From Ferruginibacter paludis (GTDB lineage Bacteria; Bacteroidota; Bacteroidia; Chitinophagales; Chitinophagaceae), in the NCBI RefSeq assembly GCF_030409685.1, contig NZ_JAUFQJ010000006.1:667398-731397 (forward strand): a stretch of DNA of 64,000 bases, given 5' to 3'. Made by a program: the position numbers and the translations under genes. This document shows, piece by piece, positions 1-6,986 of the stretch (its first letter is position 1; every line of letters begins with the position of its first letter). Under the pieces are notes generated by a model. The model was not told where the DNA came from. It made no database searches and saw nothing but the letters and a program-made list of their open reading frames with translations.

Positions 1-61
1 TGGTGCGCTGGTTACCGTAATTGCAGCTGGCTTTTTAAGCAAAAAGAATAATGCTTCATGA
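1..61 (+). CDS. 3' end of a membrane protein gene, cut by the window edge
   Basis: An open frame enters from the left edge and ends at TGA 59-61. The last 19 residues are hydrophobic and finish with a short lysine/asparagine tail (FLSKKNNAS), which looks like a last transmembrane helix followed by a cytoplasmic tail. In many Bacteroidota the gene before this type of GT2 glycosyltransferase is a small DUF4199 membrane protein. That identity is inferred from context only; too little sequence is present to confirm it. Confidence 0.4.
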   Translation, partial: GALVTVIAAGFLSKKNNAS

Positions 62-117
62 TTAGAATGCCTGTTTTTCTTTATCAGCATATGTTTTCAA
101 TCGGTCGTCGTTGTGTC

Positions 118-135
118 AGCCGATAGCTATCGGCT
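118..135. repeat. Perfect 18-bp palindrome
   Basis: AGCCGATAGCTATCGGCT is its own reverse complement. It sits about 250 bases before the GT2 start. It could be a protein-binding site or a highly iterated palindrome; only one copy is seen in this window, so no function is assigned. Confidence 0.5.
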
Positions 136-272
136 CCCTTTTACTTTTACAGCAATGGGCAACAACAAAAACGAAGATTAAACAAATTAAAAACGGACAA
201 ATAAAACAGGCTGCATCCTTTCATATTAATTTTGGTGTAACAAATTTGAAAGCGATCCTTAAAGCTGAAAAA

Positions 273-330
273 GTACAAGAGGGCGATGCAACGATGTTCC
301 ACATTGCTTTGTAGCCCGGACCAAAAAAAA
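273..330 (+). repeat. Dispersed repeat, copy 1
   Basis: The copy has a left box (GTACAAGAGGGCG followed by ATGCAACGATG), a 17-base variable spacer, and a right box TAGCCCGGACC followed by an A run. The same two boxes recur at 13669-13722 with a 17-base spacer and, inverted, at 36104-36160 with an 18-base spacer. All three copies lie between genes. The family and function are unknown to me; a small RNA, a REP-like element or a non-autonomous mobile element are all possible. Confidence 0.7.
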
Positions 331-384
331 TAGAATACGCAATCATTTATTTTAGAAAGCTTATTGCAAACAAAAAAGACAACC

Positions 385-1326
385 ATGGATCTGTCAGTGA
401 TAGTGCCACTTTTTAACGAAGACGAATCTTTGCCGGAGTTAACTGCCTGGATTGAAAGGGTGATGCGTGCCAACAACTTCAGTTATGAAGTGATTATGGT
501 GGATGATGGCAGCAGCGATAACTCCTGGCAGGTAATAGAGTTGCTGCGTAAACAAAATGATTGTATAAGGGGCATCCGGTTTCAAAGAAATTATGGTAAA
601 AGCGCCGCTTTAAATGAAGGTTTTAAGGCCGCGAAAGGGGATGTAATAATTACCATGGATGCGGATATGCAAGACAGTCCGGATGAAATACCGGAGCTGC
701 GTAGCATGATTGTAAACGATGGATTTGATATGGTAAGTGGCTGGAAGAAAAAACGCTTCGATAACAAACTCACTAAAAATATTCCTTCCAAGTTATTCAA
801 TGCAGCGGCCAGCCGGTCGAGCGGTATCTACCTTCACGATTTTAATTGCGGGCTGAAAGCTTATAAAAACAAGTTGATAAAAAGTATAGAAGTCTATGGC
901 GAAATGCATCGCTACATTCCGGTGCTGGCCAAGTGGGCAGGCTTTAAAAAGATTGGCGAAAAAGTAGTGGAACACCGGCCCCGGAAATATGGCGTTACCA
1001 AATTTGGCTGGAGCCGTTTTATCAATGGATTTTTAGACCTTGCTTCCATCATGTTCATGGGTAAGTTTGGTAAAAGACCCATGCATATTTTTGGATTGTG
1101 GGGCAGCATTGTTTTTTTTATTGGTACCATTATCTGGATCTGGTTGTTTGTCGCCAAAATATTTTTCGATAAGTTTAATATGACGGACAGGCCGCTGTTT
1201 TATGTAGGCATCATCTCGATTGTTATTGGTACGCAATTATTTTTAGCCGGTTTTTTGGGCGAACTGATAGCAAGGAATTCAAGCGACAGAAATACATATT
1301 TGATTGAAGAAAAAATGGGCGTTTGA
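385..1326 (+). CDS. Family 2 glycosyltransferase, polyprenyl-phosphate sugar synthase type
   Basis: The 313-residue protein has the DPM1/GtrB/ArnC architecture. An N-terminal GT-A domain begins SVIVPLFNEDESLPEL, has VDDGSSD near residues 39-45 and the metal-binding DxD within MDADMQDSP (D92, D94). Two C-terminal transmembrane helices follow (about residues 235-262 and 273-300). Such enzymes move a sugar from a nucleotide donor to polyprenyl phosphate on the cytoplasmic face of the inner membrane. The ATG at 385 is chosen over an upstream in-frame TTG (364) because the family starts directly at this beta-strand. The stop lies 2 bases before an inverted repeat that bounds the next gene, so the cassette appears inserted right behind this gene. 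The exact sugar cannot be read from sequence. Confidence 0.9.
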   Translation: MDLSVIVPLFNEDESLPELTAWIERVMRANNFSYEVIMVDDGSSDNSWQVIELLRKQNDCIRGIRFQRNYGKSAALNEGFKAAKGDVIITMDADMQDSPDEIPELRSMIVNDGFDMVSGWKKKRFDNKLTKNIPSKLFNAAASRSSGIYLHDFNCGLKAYKNKLIKSIEVYGEMHRYIPVLAKWAGFKKIGEKVVEHRPRKYGVTKFGWSRFINGFLDLASIMFMGKFGKRPMHIFGLWGSIVFFIGTIIWIWLFVAKIFFDKFNMTDRPLFYVGIISIVIGTQLFLAGFLGELIARNSSDRNTYLIEEKMGV

Positions 1327-1328
1327 TA

Positions 1329-1347
1329 GAACGCTGATGACACAGAT
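1329..1347 (+). repeat. Left inverted repeat of the GxxExxY cassette
   Basis: GAACGCTGATGACACAGAT at 1329-1347 is the reverse complement of 1905-1923 with one mismatch in 19 bases. Similarity continues loosely inwards (GGCGGATTT against GGCTGATTT). The pair brackets the GxxExxY gene and nothing else. Confidence 0.8.
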
Positions 1348-1460
1348 CGGGCGGATTTTTCACGGATTTTTTTTAAAAGATGGGCTGATAAGCCAGGTTT
1401 GATTTGGGCCTGGAGGAATTGACACAACTGATTTTAAACAGATTTTATAAAATAATTTAT

Positions 1461-1850
1461 ATGCTGCTTCATCAGGAAACAACCGATCTGATTATAAAAT
1501 GCTTTTATAAGGTTTACAACGAGCTTGGCTTTGGATTTTTAGAAAAAGTGTATGAAAATGCCATGCTGATTGAACTACGGGCTAACGGATTGATTGCACC
1601 AAAGCAGGTTCCTGTAGAAGTATTTTACGAAGGCATTTTAGTGGGCAGTTATTTCGCCGACATCATCGTTGAAGATAAAATAATTATTGAATTGAAAGCA
1701 GGCGAAGGCCTGTTAGTTGAGGAGCATGAGTTGCAATTGATAAACTATTTAAAAGCAACAAAAATGGAAGTAGGCCTGTTGCTTTTCTTTGGAAAAAAGC
1801 CGCAGTTCAAAAGAAAAATATTTACAAATAACAATAAAAATCAGTTTTAA
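1461..1850 (+). CDS. GxxExxY protein, PD-(D/E)XK nuclease-like
   Basis: This 129-residue protein carries the family signature G25-F-L-E28-K-V-Y31 and a nuclease-like core: D67 in YFADIIVEDK and the E77-L-K79 of IIIELKAG, matching the PD-(D/E)XK pattern. A conserved LQLINYLKAT helix follows. The ATG at 1461 gives the usual family length; an in-frame TTG at 1404 would add an unconserved leader made of repeat-like DNA. The family's function is not established. The gene is bounded by 19-base inverted repeats and separates two glycosyltransferase genes that otherwise would be adjacent, which suggests arrival as a unit. No transposase is present. Confidence 0.85.
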   Translation: MLLHQETTDLIIKCFYKVYNELGFGFLEKVYENAMLIELRANGLIAPKQVPVEVFYEGILVGSYFADIIVEDKIIIELKAGEGLLVEEHELQLINYLKATKMEVGLLLFFGKKPQFKRKIFTNNNKNQF

Positions 1851-1872
1851 ATCCATGCCTTTAATATCATCT

Positions 1873-1930
1873 GCGTTCCATAAAATCAGTGTTAAATCAG
1901 CCTAATCAGTGTCATCAGCGTTCCATAAAA
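1873..1930 (+). repeat. Short direct repeats at the right end of the GxxExxY cassette
   Basis: The 13-base string GCGTTCCATAAAA occurs at 1873-1885 and again at 1918-1930, with variants of AATCAGTGTNAATCAG between them. The second copy overlaps the right inverted repeat and runs into the following glycosyltransferase gene. This may be a nested or duplicated end of the element. Confidence 0.6.
1905..1923 (-). repeat. Right inverted repeat of the GxxExxY cassette
   Basis: ATCAGTGTCATCAGCGTTC mirrors 1329-1347 with one mismatch. The GTG inside it (1909-1911) is the only plausible start for the downstream glycosyltransferase, so the first residues of that protein (about MSSAFH) are encoded by the repeat itself. 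Confidence 0.8.
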
Positions 1931-3066
1931 ATATCGTCATCATTGGCCCGGCGCATCCTTTGCGGGGCGGGTTGGCATCTTACGATGAAAGGCTTGCAAA
2001 GGAATTTCAAGAGCAAGGCCATACCGTTAGCATTTATACATTTTCTTTACAATACCCCGGTTTTTTATTTCCAGGCACCACGCAATTTTCCACTGAGCCT
2101 GCGCCTGCCGACCTGGATATTCATGTACGCATCAACTCAGTTAACCCGCTTAACTGGATCAGCGTAGGAATGGAACTAAAAAGGCAACAACCTGATTTAA
2201 TTGTGGTGCGTTACTGGCTGCCGTTTATGGGGCCCTGCCTGGGCAGCATCTTGCGGATTGTAAAACAAAACAGGCATACCAGCATAGTCTGCATAGCCGA
2301 TAACATTATCCCACACGAAAAACGGATTGGCGATGTTGCTTTTACAAAATATTTTGTACCGCCCATTGATGCGTTTATCACCATGAGCGAAAAAGTATTA
2401 AGTGATCTGCCCCTGTTTGCGAAAGGCAAACCAGCCAAATTTGTGGCGCATCCGTTGTACGATAATTTTGGAGAAAAGCTAAGTCTGCAGGAAGCACGGC
2501 AACATTTAAATATTCCGGAGAATGAAAAAATAATGTTGTTTTTCGGCTTCATAAGAAAGTACAAAGGGCTTGACATTTTGTTAGACGCCATAAAAATATT
2601 GAAAGCTTCAAAGTACCCGCCTTTACGCGATGGGGGCAAACTCTTAATAGCCGGCGAATTTTACGAAGACAGAAAACCTTACGACGAGCAGATAGCAAAA
2701 CTCGGCATTGAGGACTGGCTGATATTAAGAACAGAATTTATTGCCGACAGCGAAGTAAAATATTATTTAAGTGCCGCAGACGTAGTGATTCAGCCCTACA
2801 GAAGCGCCACCCAGAGCGGCGTTACTCCCCTCGCCTATCATTTTGAAAAACCCATGATTGTTACCAACGTCGGAGGCTTACCCAGCCTTGTTCCGGACGA
2901 TAAAGTGGGGCTGATTGCGGAGCCAACCGCCGAGTCCATTGCAGCAAAAATCACAGAGTTTTTTCAAAAAGGTGCAGCGCATTTTTTACCGCATTTAATT
3001 GAAGAAAAGAAAAAATACAGCTGGGCAAAAATGGTGGAAACCATATTTGATGTGGCTGGCCTTTAG
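1909..3066 (+). CDS. Family 4 (GT-B) glycosyltransferase
   Basis: The 385-residue protein reads as a GT-B glycosyltransferase. The N-terminal Rossmann domain has the acceptor-side loop IIGPAHPLRGGLASY (residues 11-25). The C-terminal domain has the linker MLFFGFIRKYKGLDILLDA and the nucleotide-sugar region with TQSGVTPLAYHFEKP and NVGGLPSLV. It probably acts in the cytoplasm on a growing surface glycan. No ATG exists near the family's expected N-terminus. The GTG at 1909 lies within the right inverted repeat of the GxxExxY cassette, so an ancestral start was probably replaced when the cassette arrived. The gene ends 74 bases before hddA. Substrate unknown. Confidence 0.85.
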   Translation: MSSAFHKNIVIIGPAHPLRGGLASYDERLAKEFQEQGHTVSIYTFSLQYPGFLFPGTTQFSTEPAPADLDIHVRINSVNPLNWISVGMELKRQQPDLIVVRYWLPFMGPCLGSILRIVKQNRHTSIVCIADNIIPHEKRIGDVAFTKYFVPPIDAFITMSEKVLSDLPLFAKGKPAKFVAHPLYDNFGEKLSLQEARQHLNIPENEKIMLFFGFIRKYKGLDILLDAIKILKASKYPPLRDGGKLLIAGEFYEDRKPYDEQIAKLGIEDWLILRTEFIADSEVKYYLSAADVVIQPYRSATQSGVTPLAYHFEKPMIVTNVGGLPSLVPDDKVGLIAEPTAESIAAKITEFFQKGAAHFLPHLIEEKKKYSWAKMVETIFDVAGL

Positions 3067-3140
3067 TTTACTGCCGGCCTACGGCTATTATATCTTTCAC
3101 CTTCCATTATTTCCTTCCGCATATTCGTTAATTTGCAGCC

Positions 3141-4163
3141 ATGATTTACAGAAGCAAAGCGCCTTTACGCATTGGTTTGGCGGGTGGTGGTACCGATGTT
3201 AGTCCTTATAGCGATGAGTATGGTGGTGCCATTTTAAATGCAACGGTATCCCTTTCTGCCTACGCCAGCATTGAGCCGCTGCAGGAGAATACTATTATTG
3301 TAGAAGCGCTTGACAGAAAAGAAAGCGAACGTTTTGACTGGGCGCCCAGCCTTCCCATCAACGGACACCTGGATTTATTGAAAGGCGTTTACAACCGTAT
3401 CAATTCCATGTACGGCCTGCCTTCATCTGGCTTTCGTTTATCTACTTTTGTTGATGCCCCTGCAGGCTCTGGTCTTGGCACTTCCTCTACACTCGTTGTC
3501 GCCATTTTAGGCGCTTTTGTTGAAATGTTGAAACTGCCATTGGGCGATTACGATATTGCACATTTGGCCTACTCCATAGAAAGAGAAGACCTTCAACTGG
3601 CCGGGGGCAAACAAGACCAATATGCCGCCACCTTTGGAGGCGTTAATTTCATGGAATTTTATGGAGATGATAAAGTGATTGTAAATCCGCTGCGCATTCG
3701 CCCGGAATATTTGCACGAGCTGGGTAATAACCTGGTACTGTATTTTACAGCCACTTCCAGGGAAAGCGCCCATATTATAAAAGAGCAGGTAAAAAATGTA
3801 AACAACAAAGATGAGAAAAGCATTGAAGCCATGCACCAGTTAAAGGAGCAGGCCAGGATGATGAAAGAAGCTTTGTTAAAAGGAAGGTTACATGAGATTG
3901 GTGAAATACTCGATTTTGGTTTTGAGCAGAAACGTAAGATGGCACACAATATCAGCAACGACAAAATTGAACTGATTTACAATGCCGCAAAAAAAGCAGG
4001 TGCAACCGGCGGTAAAATCAGTGGTGCAGGTGGCGGCGGTTTTATGATTTTTTATTGCCCCAACAATACCCGTTATGCAGTGATAGAAACTTTAAATACT
4101 TTTGGCGGCGAAATAAGGGATTATTCTTTCACTAAATACGGGCTGACCACCTGGACGATTTAA
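3141..4163 (+). CDS. hddA: D-glycero-alpha-D-manno-heptose 7-phosphate kinase
   Basis: This 340-residue GHMP kinase starts with the HddA-type sequence RSKAPLRIGLAGGGTDV (residues 4-20), has the ATP-binding motif PAGSGLGTSST at 107-117, and the third GHMP motif GGKISGAGGGGF at 290-301. It phosphorylates heptose 7-phosphate at C1 to the 1,7-bisphosphate in the cytoplasm. The window also encodes the isomerase (gmhA), the phosphatase (gmhB) and the guanylyltransferase (hddC), so the assignment to the GDP-heptose branch is well supported. The next gene starts 3 bases after the stop. A TTAATTTG box at 3128-3135 resembles a Bacteroidota -7 element and would give an almost leaderless transcript; this is only a suggestion. 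Confidence 0.9.
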   Translation: MIYRSKAPLRIGLAGGGTDVSPYSDEYGGAILNATVSLSAYASIEPLQENTIIVEALDRKESERFDWAPSLPINGHLDLLKGVYNRINSMYGLPSSGFRLSTFVDAPAGSGLGTSSTLVVAILGAFVEMLKLPLGDYDIAHLAYSIEREDLQLAGGKQDQYAATFGGVNFMEFYGDDKVIVNPLRIRPEYLHELGNNLVLYFTATSRESAHIIKEQVKNVNNKDEKSIEAMHQLKEQARMMKEALLKGRLHEIGEILDFGFEQKRKMAHNISNDKIELIYNAAKKAGATGGKISGAGGGGFMIFYCPNNTRYAVIETLNTFGGEIRDYSFTKYGLTTWTI

Positions 4164-4166
4164 CTG

Positions 4167-4889
4167 ATGTGGCTTAAATTTTTCTTAATACAAAAAACAA
4201 AAGCGCTTTTCAGCCTTTTAAAATTACATGTACTGGTAGAGCCTTTCAGCGGTTTTTTATTAAACCTTGCCTACCTGTCCAAACAATCCAAATGGATCAA
4301 CCAACAAAAAGGTCTGGCATATAATGATTTTTTTAGCGGTGACCGGTCCAGGGAAAAGCGATTTGGTTTATATGAATTTATCAATAAAAAATTTATTAAA
4401 GATCAGCCAATGAACTACCTGGAATTTGGTGTGGCCAATGGTGGTTCTTTTTACTGGTGGTTAAAAAATCATTCTAACTCACAATCAACTTTTTCGGGCT
4501 TTGATACCTTCTCCGGACTGCCGGAAGATTATGGTCCTTTTAAAAAAGGAGATATGAGCAATGGCAATGAAGTGTTAAAAACCGATGATACCAGGGCTGC
4601 TTTTTACCAGGGATTGTTTCAGCAAACGCTTCCCGGATTTTTAAAAACATTTAACAACGATAAGCTGACGGTGATCCATATGGATGCTGATTTATATTCC
4701 TCTACCTTATATACCTTAACTTCTTTTGCGCCCTATTTAAAAAAAGGTGATATCATTTTATTTGATGAATTTTGCGTACCAACCCATGAATTTTTAGCAG
4801 TTAAAAATTTCACGGAATCGTACTACATCAACCTTACACCCATTGCCGCATCCAACAATTTTTTGTTTACGGCTTTGCAGGTAAATTAA
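4167..4889 (+). CDS. SAM-dependent methyltransferase, TylF/macrocin-O-methyltransferase type
   Basis: The 240-residue protein has the glycine-rich SAM loop YLEFGVANGGSFYWW, then FSGFDTFSGLPEDYGPF and a metal-site region VIHMDADLYSSTLYTL followed by GDIILFDEF. These are features of TylF-like sugar O-methyltransferases that use a divalent metal. It starts 3 bases after hddA and ends 8 bases before gmhA, so it is almost certainly co-transcribed with heptose synthesis. A role methylating the heptose or another glycan residue is inferred. An N-terminal segment of about 60 residues precedes the catalytic fold and is not recognised. Confidence 0.8.
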   Translation: MWLKFFLIQKTKALFSLLKLHVLVEPFSGFLLNLAYLSKQSKWINQQKGLAYNDFFSGDRSREKRFGLYEFINKKFIKDQPMNYLEFGVANGGSFYWWLKNHSNSQSTFSGFDTFSGLPEDYGPFKKGDMSNGNEVLKTDDTRAAFYQGLFQQTLPGFLKTFNNDKLTVIHMDADLYSSTLYTLTSFAPYLKKGDIILFDEFCVPTHEFLAVKNFTESYYINLTPIAASNNFLFTALQVN

Positions 4890-4897
4890 TTAAACAT

Positions 4898-5491
4898 ATG
4901 AACCAAAAAATAGCAGACCGCATCAATGCATCCATCGCAGTAAAACAGCAGTTGCTGACAGATGAAAAAATTATCAGCACCGTTGCCACCTGCGTAGATA
5001 TTATTGTAACTGCTTTTAAAAATGGTAACAAAGTATTGTTCTGTGGTAACGGCGGCAGTGCAGCCGATGCACAGCATCTGGCGGCAGAATTCAGTGGCCG
5101 GTTTTATATTGACAGGGATGCTTTACCGGCGGAAGCTTTGCATTGCAATACAAGTTATTTAACTGCGGTAGCAAACGATTACAGCTTTGATTTAATTTAT
5201 GCACGGCTAATTAAAGGCCTCGGTAAAAAAGGCGATGTGCTGGTTGGATTAAGCACATCCGGCAATAGCGCCAATATTGTAAATGCTTTTGAGACCGCCA
5301 AAGAAAAGGAAATGATCACCATTGGTTTTACAGGTTTTACCGGTGGCGCCATGAAAGAAATTTCGGATTATTTACTAAATGTTCCATCAACTGATACGCC
5401 GAGGATTCAGGAAAGTCATATTTTACTGGGCCATATTATTTGCGAGTTAGTGGAAGAAAGATTGTTTGGCCAAACAACGACAGCCAGCTAA
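4898..5491 (+). CDS. gmhA: Sedoheptulose 7-phosphate isomerase
   Basis: This 197-residue SIS-domain protein has the sugar-binding motif GNGGSAADAQH (residues 50-60), E64, STSGNSANI (119-127), and Q171 with H179 near the C-terminus. H60, E64, Q171 and H179 match the zinc and active-site positions known for GmhA. It converts sedoheptulose 7-phosphate to D-glycero-D-manno-heptose 7-phosphate, the first step of the pathway completed by hddA, gmhB and hddC in this window. Its length is normal for the family. The next gene follows after 64 bases. Confidence 0.93.
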   Translation: MNQKIADRINASIAVKQQLLTDEKIISTVATCVDIIVTAFKNGNKVLFCGNGGSAADAQHLAAEFSGRFYIDRDALPAEALHCNTSYLTAVANDYSFDLIYARLIKGLGKKGDVLVGLSTSGNSANIVNAFETAKEKEMITIGFTGFTGGAMKEISDYLLNVPSTDTPRIQESHILLGHIICELVEERLFGQTTTAS

Positions 5492-5555
5492 GCGCTGCAT
5501 TAAAGGGCTTTCTATATAGTGTACAGTAGAATTCTAAACTCTTTGCTTAGCATTT

Positions 5556-6944
5556 ATGAAAAATATCTACCTTTTACTTGTTAGTTTTCTTTTGTTAACT
5601 GGCGTGAAAGGGCAACAGGGTAGTAATACAAGTCTATTATCCAAAACGGATATGAATTACCTGGAAGGCCTCACCAGGGATGTGATGGAAAGTTCAAGAA
5701 TCTATCCAGGGCAAAAAATTACGGATGATGTCGGTAATAACAATACCGGCATTGTGTTAATAAGGCCAGGCGGCCGCAGCAGTTACCCGGCCTATTGGAT
5801 AAGGGATTATGCCATGTCAATTGAAAGCGGTTTTGTAACAGCCGAAGAACAAAAACAATTGCTGTTGTTAACGGCAAAAACGCAGTGTGATCAAACCTGG
5901 ATTTCAAATACCGGCAGTATGATACCGGTTGGTGCCATTGCTGATCACATCAGGATTGACGACAGCAAGCCCATCTTTTTTCCGGGCACTTACGACTATC
6001 GGGAGCAGGGCGGAAAAATCTGGGGAATGACACCACCCTATTGCGATCAGTACTTTTTCATTCACATGGCCCATTACTATGTCACCACTGCTTCGTCTCC
6101 CAAATTTCTATTTCAGCAAATTAATGGCATACAATTAATCGACCGGTTGGAAATGGCTTATAAAGTACCACCCACCCGCCAGGATAGTGCGTTGGTTTAT
6201 ACAACAGATAATTTCAGGGGCGTTGATTTTGGATTCAGGGATGTGATTACTATGACCGGGGATCTTTGTTTACCATCTTTATTAAAATACCGGGCTTCGT
6301 TAGAAATGGCTGAATTATTTGAATTGATTCACCTGAAAGACAAAGCAAAATCGTACAAAAATCTTGCCGCCAAATTGAAACAAACTATTCCTCAAATCTT
6401 TTACGACTCACGGGGGATGTTGGTGGCTTCAACGGGTAAGAGCAGGCAGGCTGATGTATGGAGTACGGCGCTGGCCGTGTATTTTGGCGTATTGGAAGGT
6501 GATCGGCTCATAAAAACCAGCCACTTTCTTTGCAAAGCTTATAAAAGTGGAACGTTGTCTGCCAAAGGAAATATTCGGCATACACTCACCACCGATGATT
6601 ACAATGATTCAACTGCCTGGGAGCATAGTTTAGCCGGAAAGAATACCTACCAAAATGGCGCATATTGGGGCACGCCAACCGGCTGGGTTTGTTATGCAAT
6701 GGCTAAAACAGATATCGCTGCCGCCAAACAACTGGCCAAAGAATACATTAATGATCTGCGTGCAGGCGATTATAGAAAGGGGCCTGAATTTGGTGCCCCG
6801 TGGGAATGTTATAACAAAGATGCTCCGCAAAATGCAGTCTACCTGGCGTCTGTAAGCTGCCCGTACATCGCATTTAAGAGGCAATCTGCAGGCGTAAAAG
6901 CTGCTTTAAAAGCAGTAAAAAAAACTAAGAAAACCATTCAATAA
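5556..6944 (+). CDS. Secreted six-hairpin (alpha/alpha toroid) glycosidase-like protein
   Basis: The 462-residue protein begins with a Sec signal (MKNIYLLLVSFLLLTGVKGQ). The rest looks like an (alpha/alpha)6 toroid: motifs include YPAYWIRDYAMSIESG, WISNTGSMIPVGAIADH, TGDLCLPSLLKYRASLEMAEL, a Trp-rich turn QADVWSTALAVYFG, and the late YQNGAYWGTPTGWVCYAM and APWECYNKD. Acidic residues in the WIRDY and PWECYNKD regions are candidate catalytic residues. I cannot place it in a numbered GH family. It sits between gmhA and a GH29 fucosidase, so it likely acts on a deoxy- or heptose-containing glycan in the periplasm; this is inference from position. Confidence 0.6.
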   Translation: MKNIYLLLVSFLLLTGVKGQQGSNTSLLSKTDMNYLEGLTRDVMESSRIYPGQKITDDVGNNNTGIVLIRPGGRSSYPAYWIRDYAMSIESGFVTAEEQKQLLLLTAKTQCDQTWISNTGSMIPVGAIADHIRIDDSKPIFFPGTYDYREQGGKIWGMTPPYCDQYFFIHMAHYYVTTASSPKFLFQQINGIQLIDRLEMAYKVPPTRQDSALVYTTDNFRGVDFGFRDVITMTGDLCLPSLLKYRASLEMAELFELIHLKDKAKSYKNLAAKLKQTIPQIFYDSRGMLVASTGKSRQADVWSTALAVYFGVLEGDRLIKTSHFLCKAYKSGTLSAKGNIRHTLTTDDYNDSTAWEHSLAGKNTYQNGAYWGTPTGWVCYAMAKTDIAAAKQLAKEYINDLRAGDYRKGPEFGAPWECYNKDAPQNAVYLASVSCPYIAFKRQSAGVKAALKAVKKTKKTIQ

Positions 6945-6986
6945 ACTGAATACTTTTTTACAGCCCGTTCATAAAAAAAATGCTTC

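Larger units (their letters stand above)
62..384. other. Intergenic region with a palindrome and a dispersed repeat copy
   Basis: This 323-base gap holds no convincing gene. A 67-codon frame at 111-314 runs through it but crosses the dispersed repeat and resembles no protein I know. The gap contains a perfect 18-base palindrome at 118-135 and copy 1 of a repeat family (273-330), which has further copies near 13669 and 36104. Confidence 0.6.

Noticed and set aside
111..314. A 67-codon plus-strand frame in the first intergenic gap
   Set aside because: It overlaps a palindrome and the dispersed repeat, shows no family resemblance and has a basic, unlikely composition. Treated as chance.
1404..1460. 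TTG start for the GxxExxY gene
   Set aside because: It adds a leader made of repeat-like DNA; the ATG at 1461 gives the family's usual length.
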